Counted from the stretch's first letter, positions 34,045 through 43,634 are shown. The stretch is 64,000 nt of DNA from Pseudarthrobacter sp. W1I19 (GCF_030817835.1 NZ_JAUSZR010000001.1:3906001-3970000), one strand, 5' to 3'. The notes: generated by a model from the sequence alone, not told the origin. Program-made: numbers and translations.

Positions 34045-35637
34045 CTACGCCAGGACGCCGACGGCGGATTCGGCCGCCCTGCGCACCTCACCAGCGGCGA
34101 CGAGCAGGTCAGCCGCCTCCAGTTCGGGCGACAGGAACCGGTCGGTCCCCGGCCCGTCCACCTTTTCGCGGAGGACGGCGACGACGGCGGCACCCGCCGG
34201 TCCCGGGGTCAGTACGCCGCCTGAAAGCTGCGTGCGGATATCCAAGGCCCGGGCTGAGGTCACCAGCTCAATGGCCAGGACCCGGCGGAGGTTCTCCACT
34301 GCCTTGCGCAGTTTGCGTGCCGCGTGCCAGCCCATGGAAACGTGGTCTTCCTGCATGGCCGAACTCGGGATGGAGTCCACGGACGCCGGAACTGCCAGCC
34401 GCTTGTTGTCGGACACCAGCCCTGCCTGGGTGTATTGGGCAATCATCAGGCCCGAATCCACTCCCGGGTCAGCAGCAAGGAAGGCGGGAAGGCCGTGGGA
34501 GCGGGCCGGATCCAGCATCCGGTCCGTCCGCCGCTCGGCGATCGAGCTCAGGTCCGCGACGGCAATAGCCAGGAAATCCAGGACATACGCCACGGGGGCG
34601 CCATGGAAGTTGCCGTTCGAGCTCACCCGGCCGTCCGGCAGGACTACCGGGTTGTCGATGGCCGCAGCCAGTTCGCGTGATGCCACCAGTGCCGCATGGT
34701 CAACGGTGTCGCGGACAGCGCCGGCCACCTGCGGGGCGCAGCGGAGCGAATAGGCGTCCTGCACGCGCGAGTCCCCCACCTTATGGGAGGCCACGATCGG
34801 TGAATCGGACAGCACGCGCAGCATGTTGTCGGCGCTGGCCGCCTGTCCCGGGTGGGGACGGAGGGCGGCATGAAGCTCAGGCAGGAACACCTGGTCGGTG
34901 CCCAGCAGCGCCTCGACGCTGAGCGCGGCGGTGACGTCCGCCGTCGTCAGCAGCTGGCGAAGATCGGCGATGGCCATCAGGAGCATGCCCAGCATGCCCT
35001 CCGTGCCGTTCACCAGGGCCAGGCCTTCCTTTTCGGCGAGGGTGACGGGTTCGATGCCGTGTTCGGCGAGCAGCTCAGCAACGGTGCGGTGGCCGGCGGC
35101 GCCGTACGTCACGCCGTCGGGCCCTTCCGCCTCGCCTTCGCCCATCAGGACCAGGGCGCAGTGGGACAGCGGGGCGAGGTCGCCCGAGCAGCCGAGTGAC
35201 CCGAACTCGCGGACCACGGGGGTGATGCCGGCGTTGAGGACGTCCACCATGGTCTGCAGGACCACGGGGCGGACGCCGGTGCGGCCGGAGGCGAGGGTCT
35301 TGGCGCGCAGGAACATGATGCCGCGCACCACTTCACGTTCCACGGCCGGGCCCATGCCGGCGGCGTGGCTGCGGATCAGGCTTTTCTGGAGCTGGGTGCG
35401 CAGTTCGTTGGGGATGTGGCGGTTGGCCAGGGCGCCGAAACCGGTGGAGATGCCGTAGGCCGGGACGTCGCTGGAGGCGAGGTCATCGATGTGGGCGCGT
35501 ACCTTGGCGACCGTTTCCAGCGCTTCCGCGGAAATGGTCACCTTGGCGTTGTGGCGTGCGACGGCGACAACGTCCTCGGGCGTGACGCCGCTGGAGCCGA
35601 GGGTGACGGTGAGCGGTTCGTGGGTTGTAAGTGTCAT
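34045..35637 (-). CDS. hutH: Histidine ammonia-lyase
   Basis: A 530-residue enzyme that deaminates histidine to urocanate. The ATG at 35637 gives the family's N-terminus; the frame extends upstream only through repeat sequence. The catalytic Tyr is in YGISTGFGALAN (Tyr61). The MIO prosthetic group forms from three residues that are usually Ala-Ser-Gly; here they are Cys150-Ser151-Gly152 in GSLGCSGDLAPLSH. Other blocks are LVNGTEGMLG, QDAYSLRCAPQ and SSNGNFHGAPVAY. It lies 86 bases after hutU in the same direction. hutI is not adjacent. Confidence 0.95.
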   Translation of the reverse strand: MTLTTHEPLTVTLGSSGVTPEDVVAVARHNAKVTISAEALETVAKVRAHIDDLASSDVPAYGISTGFGALANRHIPNELRTQLQKSLIRSHAAGMGPAVEREVVRGIMFLRAKTLASGRTGVRPVVLQTMVDVLNAGITPVVREFGSLGCSGDLAPLSHCALVLMGEGEAEGPDGVTYGAAGHRTVAELLAEHGIEPVTLAEKEGLALVNGTEGMLGMLLMAIADLRQLLTTADVTAALSVEALLGTDQVFLPELHAALRPHPGQAASADNMLRVLSDSPIVASHKVGDSRVQDAYSLRCAPQVAGAVRDTVDHAALVASRELAAAIDNPVVLPDGRVSSNGNFHGAPVAYVLDFLAIAVADLSSIAERRTDRMLDPARSHGLPAFLAADPGVDSGLMIAQYTQAGLVSDNKRLAVPASVDSIPSSAMQEDHVSMGWHAARKLRKAVENLRRVLAIELVTSARALDIRTQLSGGVLTPGPAGAAVVAVLREKVDGPGTDRFLSPELEAADLLVAAGEVRRAAESAVGVLA

Positions 35638-35674
35638 GGTTCCTACTTCAGTGGTGGAGGCTGCGCCGCTGGTT

Positions 35675-35732
35675 GAGCTTAGGGTGCTGGTGGGGAGCGA
35701 AACCTGGATTTCGACAGGCTCAATCACCGGTT
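35675..35732. repeat. Intergenic repeat element, copy A (hutU-hutH junction)
   Basis: 58 bases nearly identical to 47910-47967 (about two mismatches), running from GAGCTTAGGGTGCTGG to CACCGGTT. It fills most of the gap between hutU and hutH and overlaps the last codons of hutU. A shared CGCTGGTTGAGC lead-in lies just before it (35666-35678). Confidence 0.9.
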
Positions 35733-37421
35733 CTCGTTCATCGGGATGCGGACGCCGCGTTCTTTGGCGACGTCGAGGGCGCGGTCGTAGCCGGCGTCGG
35801 CGTGGCGGATAACACCCATGCCGGGGTCGTTGGTGAGCAGGCGCTCGAGCTTCTGCGCGGCAAGCCCGGTGCCGTCGGCAACGGAGACCTGGCCGGCGTG
35901 GATGGACCGGCCGATGCCGACGCCGCCGCCGTGGTGCAGGGAGACCCAGGTAGCGCCGGAGGCGGTGTTGAGCAGGGCGTTGAGCATGGGCCAGTCGGCG
36001 ATGGCGTCCGAACCGTCGGCCATGGCCTCGGTTTCGCGGTACGGGGAGGCGACGGAACCGGAGTCCAAATGGTCGCGGCCGATCACGATGGGCGCCTTGA
36101 CCTTGCCTTCCTTGACGAGCTGGTTGAACAGGAGCCCGGCCTTGGCGCGTTCACCGTAGCCGAGCCAGCAGATGCGTGCCGGCAGGCCCTCAAACTCGAC
36201 GCGTTCCTGGGCGGCGTCGATCCAGCGGTGCAGGTGCTTGTTCTCGGGGAACAGCTCCTTGATGGCCTCGTCGGTGACGCGAATGTCTTCCGGGTCCCCG
36301 GACAGGGCCACCCAGCGGAACGGGCCCAGGCCCTCGCAGAACAGGGGCCGGATGTAGGCCGGAACGAATCCGGGGAATTCGAACGCCCGGGTGTAGCCGC
36401 CCTTGCGTGCTTCGTCGCGGATGGAGTTGCCGTAGTCAAAGACCTCGGCGCCGGCGTCCTGGAATTCCACCATTGCCTGGACGTGCCGGGCCATCGATGC
36501 CTGGGCCTTCTTGGTGAAGCCTTCAGGATCGGCCTCGGCCTCGCGGTGCCACTCGGCCACCGTGATGCCCTCGGGCAGGTAGGACAGCGGATCGTGGGCG
36601 CTGGTCTGGTCGGTGACGATGTCCACGGTGAGTTCGCCGGCCTTGTGGCGGCGCAGGATTTCGGGGAACACCTCTGCGGCGTTGCCCACGTAGCCCACGG
36701 ACCAGCCGCGGCGCTCTTCCTTGGCCTTGAGGACCTTGGCGATGGCGGCGTCGAGATCGGTTTCCACTTCATCGAGGTAGCGCTTGCCGGCACGGCGGCG
36801 CAGGCGGGTCTCGTCGACGTCGACAATCAGGCAGGCGCCCTCGTTCAGGGTGACGGCCAGCGGCTGCGCGCCGCCCATTCCGCCGCAGCCGCCGGTCAAG
36901 GTGAGGGTGCCGGCGAGGGTGCCGTTTTCATCGCCGGTGAGCTTACGCGCGATCGCGGCGAAGGTTTCGAAGGTGCCCTGCAGGATGCCCTGGGTGCCGA
37001 TGTAGATCCAGGACCCGGCGGTCATCTGGCCGTACATCATCAGGCCTTCGGCCTCGAGCCGGCGGAATTCAGGCCAGTTGGCCCAGTCGCCTACCAGGTT
37101 GGAGTTGGCCAGCAGCACGCGCGGGGCCCACTCGTTGGTGCGGAACACGCCCACGGGCTTGCCGGACTGGACCAGCAGGGTCTCGTCCTTTTCCATCGTT
37201 TCCAGGGTGCGGGTGATGGCATCGAAGGCGGCCCAGGACCGGACGGCGCGGCCGGTGCCGCCGTAAACCACCAGGTCGTCCGGGCGCTCGGCCACCTCCG
37301 GGTCCAGGTTGTTCATCAGCATCCGCAGCGGGGCTTCGGTCTGCCAGGACTTGGCGGTGAGCTCAGTGCCGCGGGCAGCTTTGACCGGGCGGGCACCGGT
37401 GGTGAAATCGGCGGGTGCCAT
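35724..37421 (-). CDS. hutU: Urocanate hydratase
   Basis: A 565-residue NAD-dependent urocanase, the second step of histidine breakdown (urocanate to imidazolone propionate). The ATG at 37421 has GGAGCC upstream. Typical blocks are [65 protein letters not shown] (dinucleotide loop), [11 protein letters not shown] and the C-terminal [15 protein letters not shown]. The length matches the family. The last codon and stop (CGG TGA) are inside a dispersed repeat. An IclR-type operator and a 14-bp inverted repeat lie upstream. Confidence 0.96.
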   Translation of the reverse strand: MAPADFTTGARPVKAARGTELTAKSWQTEAPLRMLMNNLDPEVAERPDDLVVYGGTGRAVRSWAAFDAITRTLETMEKDETLLVQSGKPVGVFRTNEWAPRVLLANSNLVGDWANWPEFRRLEAEGLMMYGQMTAGSWIYIGTQGILQGTFETFAAIARKLTGDENGTLAGTLTLTGGCGGMGGAQPLAVTLNEGACLIVDVDETRLRRRAGKRYLDEVETDLDAAIAKVLKAKEERRGWSVGYVGNAAEVFPEILRRHKAGELTVDIVTDQTSAHDPLSYLPEGITVAEWHREAEADPEGFTKKAQASMARHVQAMVEFQDAGAEVFDYGNSIRDEARKGGYTRAFEFPGFVPAYIRPLFCEGLGPFRWVALSGDPEDIRVTDEAIKELFPENKHLHRWIDAAQERVEFEGLPARICWLGYGERAKAGLLFNQLVKEGKVKAPIVIGRDHLDSGSVASPYRETEAMADGSDAIADWPMLNALLNTASGATWVSLHHGGGVGIGRSIHAGQVSVADGTGLAAQKLERLLTNDPGMGVIRHADAGYDRALDVAKERGVRIPMNENR

Positions 37422-37517
37422 GATGGCTCCTTTTCGTTGGTGTCTGTGATGTGAAAGAAGTTCTGTATCAACTAAAGCCCTTGGCGAGAGGGCTTTACAG
37501 GGGTTTTGGAAGGGTGC

Positions 37518-37535
37518 TGTCCGGCATTCCAGACG
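37518..37535. promoter_or_regulatory. Putative IclR-type operator upstream of hutU
   Basis: TGTCCGGCATTCCAGACG matches the complement of the site at 38572-38589 at 15 of 18 positions. It has the half-sites TGTCYG and CAGAC spaced by 6. It lies about 97 bases upstream of the hutU start. Confidence 0.65.
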
Positions 37536-37550
37536 CTCCCACCCTTCCCG

Positions 37551-37609
37551 TTGCGCCATCACTTTCGGTTGCCAAAAGCCCCGGTTGGGGACCATAAGTG
37601 ATGGCGCAA
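37551..37609. repeat. 14-bp perfect inverted repeat in the hutU leader
   Basis: TTGCGCCATCACTT (37551-37564) and AAGTGATGGCGCAA (37596-37609) are perfectly complementary with a 31-base spacer that contains CCCC-GGTT-GGGG. It could be the terminator of the upstream IclR gene (stop at 37623, 13 bases away), and a TTTTGC run begins its arm on the minus strand. Confidence 0.8.
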
Positions 37610-37622
37610 AAGTGGGGAGCGG

Positions 37623-38468
37623 TTACTTGACGGGGCGGCCGTGGAGCCGGAGGGACAGTTCGTCGGCGACTTTTTGCACCCGGCCGGCCAGGACCGGCCA
37701 CTCCTCCACCGGCAACTTGTCCTCGAGGAACGTCACGGCGACTGCCGCCGTCGGCCATCCCAGGTGATCCGTCACGGCAGCGGCAATGGAGCCGAAACCT
37801 GGGGTCACCTCACCATGTTCTGTGGCGTAGCCGCGCTGCCGGACCTGGTCCAGGTGGGAGGACAGCGCCGAGTATTTCATGATGGCGCCCTCCACCTCGT
37901 GCCGGGCCGAGAAGGCGGCAGCATTCGGGTACAGGGCGCGTACCTGGGACTTGGGCAGTGCGGCAAGAATCGCCCGCCCGCTGGCGGTGAGATGGCTGGG
38001 AAGCCGGACGCCGACGTCGGTCACCAGGGACGGCCGGTTCTTGGCCCGTTCCTCCACGATGTACAGCACGTCGCGTCCATGCAGGACCGCCAGGTGGGCG
38101 CTCTCGCCGAGCGCATCCACCAGGCTGGCGAGCAGCGGCCGGCCCAGCCGGGACAACGGTTCCTGGCGGGAGTAGGCGGAACTGAGCTCAAAAGCACTGA
38201 TCCCGAGCCCGTACCGCTGCTCCTCGTGAAGATGGAGCACAAAGCCATTCGCCTCCATCACACCAAGCAGGTGGTAGACGCTGGACCTGGGCAGGCCCAG
38301 GGTGGAGGCAATTTGCGACGCCGCCATTGGCCCGCGCCGGGAGGCCAACAGTTTGAGGATGCGGAGCGTGTTCTCGGCAGCGGGAACCTTCGACGCCAGT
38401 TTTGAGGCCGCCCTTGAGGCCGCTTTTGATTCGTTGCCGGCCTCCAGCCTCGCTTCGGTGGCTAACAC
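37623..38468 (-). CDS. IclR-family transcriptional regulator of the hut genes
   Basis: A 281-residue regulator. The GTG at 38468 is chosen because AAAGGAGG lies 8 bases upstream; the frame remains open further up without a better site. The N-terminal winged helix (AAENTLRILKLLASRRGPMA, then ASQIASTLGLPRSSVYHLLG) follows an Ala/Ser/Lys-rich start. The effector domain (about 110-275) has YSRQEPLSRLGRPLLASLVD, SHLTASGRAILAALP and ITPGFGSIAAAV-like sequence (VTPGFGSIAAAVTD). It is read in the same direction as hutU, with matching operators before both genes, which argues for autoregulation and control of histidine degradation. Confidence 0.9.
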   Translation of the reverse strand: MLATEARLEAGNESKAASRAASKLASKVPAAENTLRILKLLASRRGPMAASQIASTLGLPRSSVYHLLGVMEANGFVLHLHEEQRYGLGISAFELSSAYSRQEPLSRLGRPLLASLVDALGESAHLAVLHGRDVLYIVEERAKNRPSLVTDVGVRLPSHLTASGRAILAALPKSQVRALYPNAAAFSARHEVEGAIMKYSALSSHLDQVRQRGYATEHGEVTPGFGSIAAAVTDHLGWPTAAVAVTFLEDKLPVEEWPVLAGRVQKVADELSLRLHGRPVK

Positions 38469-38571
38469 CGGAACCTCCTTTTTGTTGGCGGTACATCCCG
38501 GCGCTATCCGGGATCCCGTACTTAAGCTTGCGCCCTCCTCCGGCTTGTAACCCTCATGCAAACACGCCTGC

Positions 38572-38589
38572 TGTCTGAAATGCCAGACA
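38572..38589. promoter_or_regulatory. Putative IclR-type operator upstream of the iclR gene
   Basis: TGTCTGAAATGCCAGACA is a perfect 6-bp-arm palindrome with a 6-base centre, 104 bases upstream of the regulator start and in the region shared with the divergent DinB gene. It matches the hutU-side site at 15 of 18 positions. Confidence 0.7.
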
Positions 38590-38655
38590 AGCGTGGACGT
38601 GCTGCCCCGCTGCTGACCTGGCCAAGGCCGGCTTGCGGTTCGGTAGAGTCCCGCT

Positions 38656-39228
38656 ATGGACGAAAAAGAGACGCTTCACCGCTATCTCCGGGCCAGGCGG
38701 GACGACCTGCTCGGCAAACTGGAGGGCCTCAGCGAGTACGACGCCCGCCGGCCGCTTACACCCACCGGAACCAACCTGCTGGGCCTGGTCAAACATGTGG
38801 CCAGCGTGGAGGTGGACTATTTCGGCGTGGTGTTTGGCCGCCCCAGCGGGCGGCACCTTCCCTGGCTGGACGACGGCGCCGTCCCGGACGCGGACATGTG
38901 GGCGACCGCGGCCGAGTCCCGGGAGGACATCATCGAGCTGCACCACTTCGCCGCCGCACACAGCGACGCGACCATCGAGGCATTGCCCGCTGACGCCCCC
39001 GGTGTGGTTCCGTGGTGGCCGGAAGAGCGGCGCAACGTCACCCTGCACCAGATCCTGGTCCATATGGTCGCCGAACGCTCCCACCACCTGGGCCACGCAG
39101 ACATCCTGCGCGAACTCATCGACGGCAGTGCCGGGCAGCGCCCCGGCGATCCGAACCTCACCAGGCGAAGCCCTGAAGAATGGGCTGCCCACCGTGCCGC
39201 CATCGAAGCTGCGGCGAAGCAGGCATGA
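38656..39228 (+). CDS. DinB-family protein (DUF664)
   Basis: A 190-residue four-helix-bundle protein. The DinB/DUF664 pattern is present: a first helix ETLHRYLRARRDDLLGKLEGL, then TNLLGLVKHVASVEVDYFG with the first metal His (Lys-His-Val), and LHQILVHMVAERSHHLGHAD carrying the two C-terminal metal histidines. These proteins resemble thiol-dependent (mycothiol or bacillithiol) transferases; actinobacteria use mycothiol. Its own substrate is not evident. It is divergent from the IclR gene and tail to tail with the oxidoreductase gene, 6 bases between stops. Confidence 0.88.
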   Translation: MDEKETLHRYLRARRDDLLGKLEGLSEYDARRPLTPTGTNLLGLVKHVASVEVDYFGVVFGRPSGRHLPWLDDGAVPDADMWATAAESREDIIELHHFAAAHSDATIEALPADAPGVVPWWPEERRNVTLHQILVHMVAERSHHLGHADILRELIDGSAGQRPGDPNLTRRSPEEWAAHRAAIEAAAKQA

Positions 39229-39234
39229 GCACCT

Positions 39235-40209
39235 TCAGACCTGGACCACCACTTTGCCGCGCGCCCGCCCCTCGTGGAGGTACTGGATGGCGGCCGGCGC
39301 TTCGGCAAGGGGAAAGACCTTGTCCACCGCAGGCTTGACGCTGCCGGCCTCGATCATCGACGCAAGTGCCTCGAGATCCAGGTGCGTTTCCCTGGCGACA
39401 AGCCCCCTGAGCTTCCGGCCGGAAAACATGGCGACCAGCGGCGCAACCAGGGACCGCTGAAATCCGCCGGTCAGCTTGCCACCGCCTTCGCCGCCGATGA
39501 TCACCAGCGTGCCCTTGGGTACGAGCAGCCGGCGCAGGAGAGTCAGCGGCCGGTTGCCGGCCGTGTCCAGGATGACGTCGTACAGCTTTCCATCGCCCGC
39601 AATATTGGTCGTCCTGTAGTCAATGACGGCATCCGCCCCAAGGGAACGGACCAGTTCAACCTTGCCGGTGCTGCACACCCCTGTCACCTCTGCTCCGAAG
39701 GCTTTGGCCAGCTGCACCGCGAAGGATCCCACTCCCCCGCCCGCGCCAAGGATCAGCACCTTCTGGCCGACAGTGACCTGGCCGGCATCGCGGACAGCCT
39801 GCAGGGCAGTGACGCCTGAGATCGGCGAAGCCGCGGCTTCTTCGAAAGACAGGCTCGTGGGTTTTGGGGCCAGCTTGTCCTCCTTGGCGCAGGCGTACTC
39901 GGCAAAGGACCCTTCGCAAATTCCAAACACCTCGTCCCCAACAGCAAAACGTGTCACTCCAGGCCCCACCGCCGCCACTACGCCGGCCACTTCCCTGCCC
40001 CGGACCGGAACCTTTGGCTTCTTCAGCCCATAACCAAAGAGCCGGACAAGGTACGGCAGCCCGGTCATCAGGTGCCAGACCCCCTGGTCGACGCCGGCCC
40101 CCCGCACCCGGACCAGCACCTGGCCGTCGCCGGGCCCGGGCCGGGCGATGTCCCGCAATTCGAGCACGTCTGCCGATCCATAAACGTCCTGCACGATTGC
40201 TTTCATCAT
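39235..40209 (-). CDS. Medium-chain dehydrogenase/quinone oxidoreductase-like protein
   Basis: A 324-residue NAD(P)-dependent MDR protein. The N-terminal GroES-like domain has KAIVQDVYGSADVLELRDIA and VRGREVAGVVAAVGPGVTRF. The Rossmann part has GQKVLILGAGGGVGSFAVQLAKAFGAEVTGVC (motif GxGxxG near 152-157). The structural/catalytic zinc cysteines of alcohol dehydrogenases are missing, so it belongs to the zinc-free quinone oxidoreductase/enoyl reductase group. Two adjacent ATGs (40209, 40206) are equally good starts. It is transcribed alone. Confidence 0.9.
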   Translation of the reverse strand: MMKAIVQDVYGSADVLELRDIARPGPGDGQVLVRVRGAGVDQGVWHLMTGLPYLVRLFGYGLKKPKVPVRGREVAGVVAAVGPGVTRFAVGDEVFGICEGSFAEYACAKEDKLAPKPTSLSFEEAAASPISGVTALQAVRDAGQVTVGQKVLILGAGGGVGSFAVQLAKAFGAEVTGVCSTGKVELVRSLGADAVIDYRTTNIAGDGKLYDVILDTAGNRPLTLLRRLLVPKGTLVIIGGEGGGKLTGGFQRSLVAPLVAMFSGRKLRGLVARETHLDLEALASMIEAGSVKPAVDKVFPLAEAPAAIQYLHEGRARGKVVVQV

Positions 40210-40450
40210 CGATCTCCTTCGGGCTGGTGGTACGGGGGCACAACAACCTCATCCGCGCGGTTACCGGCGGCCCCTCAAGGTAAGGAATAGCCGGGGTCGC
40301 GTCAAGGGTCCCGCCTCTGAACCGAAAAAGCAGGGATCCACCGTCCAATCTGAAATGAAAGACACCAAGCCCCCGTGAGGCTCATCACGTCGCCCGCGGA
40401 AGTGGTCTGCTGGTTACCGGCCCACCTCCCAAAGACGAGAAGGTATTTGT

Positions 40451-41956
40451 ATGCAACAAGCACCAAGCCCAACCCGGAGCGAAACTCCGGCCGCACAAGA
40501 AACCGCAACAGCCGCCGTCGGAAGCGTCCTGAACCGCGGGCTGAACGTGCGCCATATCCGGTTCATGGCCCTGGGTTCGGCGATCGGCACGGGCCTCTTT
40601 TACGGGTCGGCCTCCGCAATCCAAAAGGCCGGCCCCGCCGTCCTGCTGGCCTACATCATCGGCGGCGCAGCCGTGTTCATGGTGATGCGCGCGCTCGGCG
40701 AAATGGCCGTCCGGCACCCGGTTTCCGGTTCCTTCGGCCAGTACGCCAGCCGTTACCTGGGCCCGCTGGCAGGCTTTGTGACCGGCTGGACCTACGTCTT
40801 CGAGATGGCCATCGTGGCCATCGCGGACGTCACGGCCTTCAGCATCTATATGGGTTTCTGGTTTCCTCAAGTGGAGCGTTGGGTCTGGATCCTTGCCATC
40901 ATCTTCTTCCTGGCCGCCCTGAACCTGCTCAGCGTCAAGGTCTTCGGCGAACTGGAGTTCTGGTTCTCGCTGATCAAGGTGGTGGCCATCATTGCCATGA
41001 TCGCCGGCGGCGCAGCCATCATCGTGTTGGGTTTCCAGGCCGACGGTTCAACTGTCACCCCCGGCCTGGGCAACCTCGTGGAGCACGGCGGGTTCTTCCC
41101 GTTTGGCTTCGAAGGGCTGCTCGCCTCCTTCGCCGTGGTGATGTTCGCCTTCGGCGGGATCGAGACCCTTGGCATCACCGCCGGCGAGGCGGCCGACCCG
41201 AAAAAGGTCATCCCCAAGGCTGTCAACACCGTCCCCGTGCGCGTCCTGCTGTTCTATGTCCTCACCCTGGGCGTCCTCATGAGCCTCTTTCCGTGGAACG
41301 AGATCGGCAGCAACGGCAGCCCCTTCGTCCAGATCTTCAGCGGCCTGGGCATCCCCGCGGCCCCGCACATCCTGAACGCCGTGGTGATCACCGCCGCGCT
41401 CTCCGCCATTAACAGCGACATTTTTGGCGCCGGACGCATTCTCTTCGGCCTCTCCCGCCAAGGCCACGCCCCCGCCGCCTTCGGCAAGGTGTCCCGGCAC
41501 GGGGTGCCCTGGATGACGGTGGTGATGATGGCCGCGATCCTCCTGGTGGGTGTGGTCCTGAACGCCGTCATCCCCGAGGACGTCTTCCTGGTCATCGCCT
41601 CGATTGCGACGTTCGCCACGGTCTGGGTCTGGGTGATGATCCTCGCTTCCCACGTGGCCATGAAGCGGGAGATCGCCCGACGCGGCCTGCCGGCCTCGGA
41701 ATTCCCTTCACCATGGTGGCCCGCCGCATCAGTCCTTGCCATCGCCTTTATGGCGCTGGTGATCGCCGTCCTCGGCGCCTTCGAAGACACCCGGATCGCC
41801 CTGTACGTGGGCGGCGCGTGGCTGGCGCTTCTGGTCATTGCGTACCGTTTGTGGATCAAGGGTGACGGACGACGGCGGGCGGAGCTTGTGGACGAAACGT
41901 CACCGCTGCCGGTGGTTGCTCCGGCCGAAGCCGCTGCCGTCCGCAGCCGCGGCTGA
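40451..41956 (+). CDS. Amino-acid permease, AAT/APC family
   Basis: A 501-residue, 12-helix permease. The start of the membrane part, [20 protein letters not shown], is the substrate-binding GSAIGTG loop of the APC family. [19 protein letters not shown] and [24 protein letters not shown] are typical of the AAT branch (ProY, HutT, PheP, LysP relatives). A histidine substrate is plausible because hutUH and their regulator are 2-6 kb away, but no hut-type operator was seen upstream. A hairpin follows the gene. Confidence 0.9.
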   Translation: MQQAPSPTRSETPAAQETATAAVGSVLNRGLNVRHIRFMALGSAIGTGLFYGSASAIQKAGPAVLLAYIIGGAAVFMVMRALGEMAVRHPVSGSFGQYASRYLGPLAGFVTGWTYVFEMAIVAIADVTAFSIYMGFWFPQVERWVWILAIIFFLAALNLLSVKVFGELEFWFSLIKVVAIIAMIAGGAAIIVLGFQADGSTVTPGLGNLVEHGGFFPFGFEGLLASFAVVMFAFGGIETLGITAGEAADPKKVIPKAVNTVPVRVLLFYVLTLGVLMSLFPWNEIGSNGSPFVQIFSGLGIPAAPHILNAVVITAALSAINSDIFGAGRILFGLSRQGHAPAAFGKVSRHGVPWMTVVMMAAILLVGVVLNAVIPEDVFLVIASIATFATVWVWVMILASHVAMKREIARRGLPASEFPSPWWPAASVLAIAFMALVIAVLGAFEDTRIALYVGGAWLALLVIAYRLWIKGDGRRRAELVDETSPLPVVAPAEAAAVRSRG

Positions 41957-41967
41957 GCCCACAGGGC

Positions 41968-42000
41968 CAGGGAGCGCCAGGCGATGCCTGACGCTCCCTG
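41968..42000 (+). terminator. Hairpin after the amino-acid permease gene
   Basis: CAGGGAGCG (41968-41976) pairs with CGCTCCCTG (41992-42000), and an inner CAGGC-GAT-GCCTG extends it to a 14-bp stem with one mismatch. There is no T tract, so it may only be a stability element. Confidence 0.6.
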
Positions 42001-42018
42001 CCGGGGCTAAACTCAGGC

Positions 42019-42654
42019 ATGGTTCCACTGTCCGGCCTGCTTGCCTTTGCCCTTGCCGCCGTGATCCTCATCGCCGTGCCTGGGCCCAGTGTTCTGTTCG
42101 TGATCGGCCGTTCCCTTGCCCTCGGCTGGAAGGGCGGCGTCCTCACCGTGCTGGGAAATGCCTCCGGGCAGCTGGTGCAAGTGACAGCGGTGGCGTTGGG
42201 CGTGGGAATTATGGTGGCGCAGTCGGTGATCCTGTTCAGCGTGGTCAAACTGGCCGGCGCCGCCTACCTGGTCTACCTCGGCATCAAAGCCATCCGCCAC
42301 CGGCGGGAGCACACTTCCCCCGGGCGCCGTCCCGTGGACCCGCGGCCGCTGCGCCTGGTGGCCGAAGGCCTGGCCGTCGGCGCCACCAACCCCAAATCCG
42401 TGGTGTTCTTCGTAGCCGTCCTGCCGCAGTTTGTGGATTACCCCTCGGGTGCCATTGCATTCCAGCTGGCGCTGCTCGGGGTGCTGTTTGTACTGATAGC
42501 GCTGGTGTCAGACAGCCTCTGGGCCACTGCCGCGGGCTCCGCCCGGCACTGGTTTGCCCGCTCGCCCCGCCGGATTTCCGCCATGGAGGCAACCGGCGGG
42601 GCGCTGATGATTGGCCTTGGCGGCACCCTCGCACTGACGGGTACCAAGTCCTGA
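42019..42654 (+). CDS. LysE/RhtB-family amino-acid exporter
   Basis: A 211-residue membrane protein with about six helices. The hallmark AVILIAVPGPSVLFVIGRSL is in the first helix (LysE/RhtB PGP motif). LAGAAYLVYLGIKAIRHRRE closes the third helix, and GLAVGATNPKSVVFFVAVLPQF is the second signature. Members export lysine, threonine, homoserine lactones or other small molecules. A short gap (62 bases) and an intervening hairpin separate it from the permease gene, so the two may be independent. The gene ends just before a strong hairpin. Confidence 0.9.
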   Translation: MVPLSGLLAFALAAVILIAVPGPSVLFVIGRSLALGWKGGVLTVLGNASGQLVQVTAVALGVGIMVAQSVILFSVVKLAGAAYLVYLGIKAIRHRREHTSPGRRPVDPRPLRLVAEGLAVGATNPKSVVFFVAVLPQFVDYPSGAIAFQLALLGVLFVLIALVSDSLWATAAGSARHWFARSPRRISAMEATGGALMIGLGGTLALTGTKS

Positions 42655-42657
42655 TTT

Positions 42658-42692
42658 CCTGATTGCCCGGCGCGGAAGGCCGGGCAATCAGG
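42658..42692. terminator. 14-bp hairpin between convergent genes
   Basis: CCTGATTGCCCGGC (42658-42671) pairs perfectly with GCCGGGCAATCAGG (42679-42692) around a 7-base loop. It lies between the LysE-type gene (plus) and the QorB-like gene (minus) and probably ends both transcripts, though T tracts are poor. Confidence 0.7.
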
Positions 42693-42716
42693 GAGCTTCG
42701 TCAGGGAAGCTGCAGC

Positions 42717-43580
42717 CTAGGCAGTCGCAGCGGCGGCCCGCACGGCCTCGCCCAGTGACGTCGTCGGGCGCCCGATCAGCGTGCGGAGGTCCCCGGTGCT
42801 GACCAGGAGGTCGCCGCGGGCAATCCCAAGATCGGAATCGGCGAGGATATCCGCGAACGCCTCCGGCACGCCGAAACCGGCCAGCATTCCGGCATAATCC
42901 TGGGCCGGGAGGTCCTGGTAGGAGACATGCTTTCCTGCGGCAGCGGTGATCTCGGCGGCCAGCTCAGCCATGGTGAACGGCTCGTCGCCACCGAGTTCGT
43001 AGATCTTGCCTGCCTGGTCATCGGCAACCAGGACGGCGGCAGCCGCGTGGGCATAGTCCGCGCGCGACGCTGCACTGACGCGGCCTTCGCCTGCACTTCC
43101 GGCGATGGCACCCTGGGCAAGGGTGCCGGGCAGCTGCTCGGTGTAGTTCTCCAGGTACCAGCCGTTACGCAGGAGGACAAAAGGAACACCGGATTCCCGC
43201 AGGATGGCTTCCGTGGCCTGGTGCTCGCCGGCCAGCAACATTGCCGTGGTGTCCGCGTTGGCGATGCTGGTGTAGGCAAGCAGTTCAACACCTTCGGCCT
43301 TTGCGGCTTCAATTACAGTGCGGTGCTGCTCCACCCGCTGGCCCACCTCGCTGCCGGAAATGAGGAGGACCTTGGAGGCACCCCTCAGGGCCTCGGCCAC
43401 GGAAGCGCGATCAGCGTAATCCAAGCCCTTGACCTGGACGCCGCGCTCCGCGAAGTCTGCGAGCTTTTCAAGGGAGCGCCCGGTGGCCACAATCTCCTGC
43501 GCGGGAACATTGCGCTCCAGCAGTGCCTCGACTACATGGCGGCCCAGTTTGCCGGTTGCGCCGGTGACGACGATGCTCAT
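42717..43580 (-). CDS. NAD(P)H:quinone oxidoreductase-like NmrA/SDR protein (QorB type)
   Basis: A 287-residue atypical SDR. The N-terminal IVVTGATGKLGRHVVEALLE is the Rossmann loop. LLISGSEVGQRVEQHRTVIEAAKAEGVEL and RNGWYLENYTEQLPGTLAQG are typical of QorB/QOR2 (NmrA-like) quinone oxidoreductases, which lack the Tyr-x3-Lys SDR pair. It is divergent from an HxlR regulator at 43678, the same arrangement as the quinone/redox-stress QorA-QorR pairs of corynebacteria. Expression is therefore probably induced by quinones or disulfide stress. Confidence 0.88.
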   Translation of the reverse strand: MSIVVTGATGKLGRHVVEALLERNVPAQEIVATGRSLEKLADFAERGVQVKGLDYADRASVAEALRGASKVLLISGSEVGQRVEQHRTVIEAAKAEGVELLAYTSIANADTTAMLLAGEHQATEAILRESGVPFVLLRNGWYLENYTEQLPGTLAQGAIAGSAGEGRVSAASRADYAHAAAAVLVADDQAGKIYELGGDEPFTMAELAAEITAAAGKHVSYQDLPAQDYAGMLAGFGVPEAFADILADSDLGIARGDLLVSTGDLRTLIGRPTTSLGEAVRAAAATA

Positions 43581-43634
43581 GAATTTTCCTTCCGTTGGGG
43601 TTGTTCATGGAGCACAACCACGGCATCTCCGAGA

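Noticed and set aside
35631..37454. A 607-codon open frame antisense to hutU, and similar long antisense frames over other genes (for example 651-1580, 30155-31711)
   Set aside because: High GC content and codon bias make antisense frames long. These lack ribosome sites and have low-complexity, Gly/Ala/Val/His-rich composition, while the sense frames encode recognisable enzymes.
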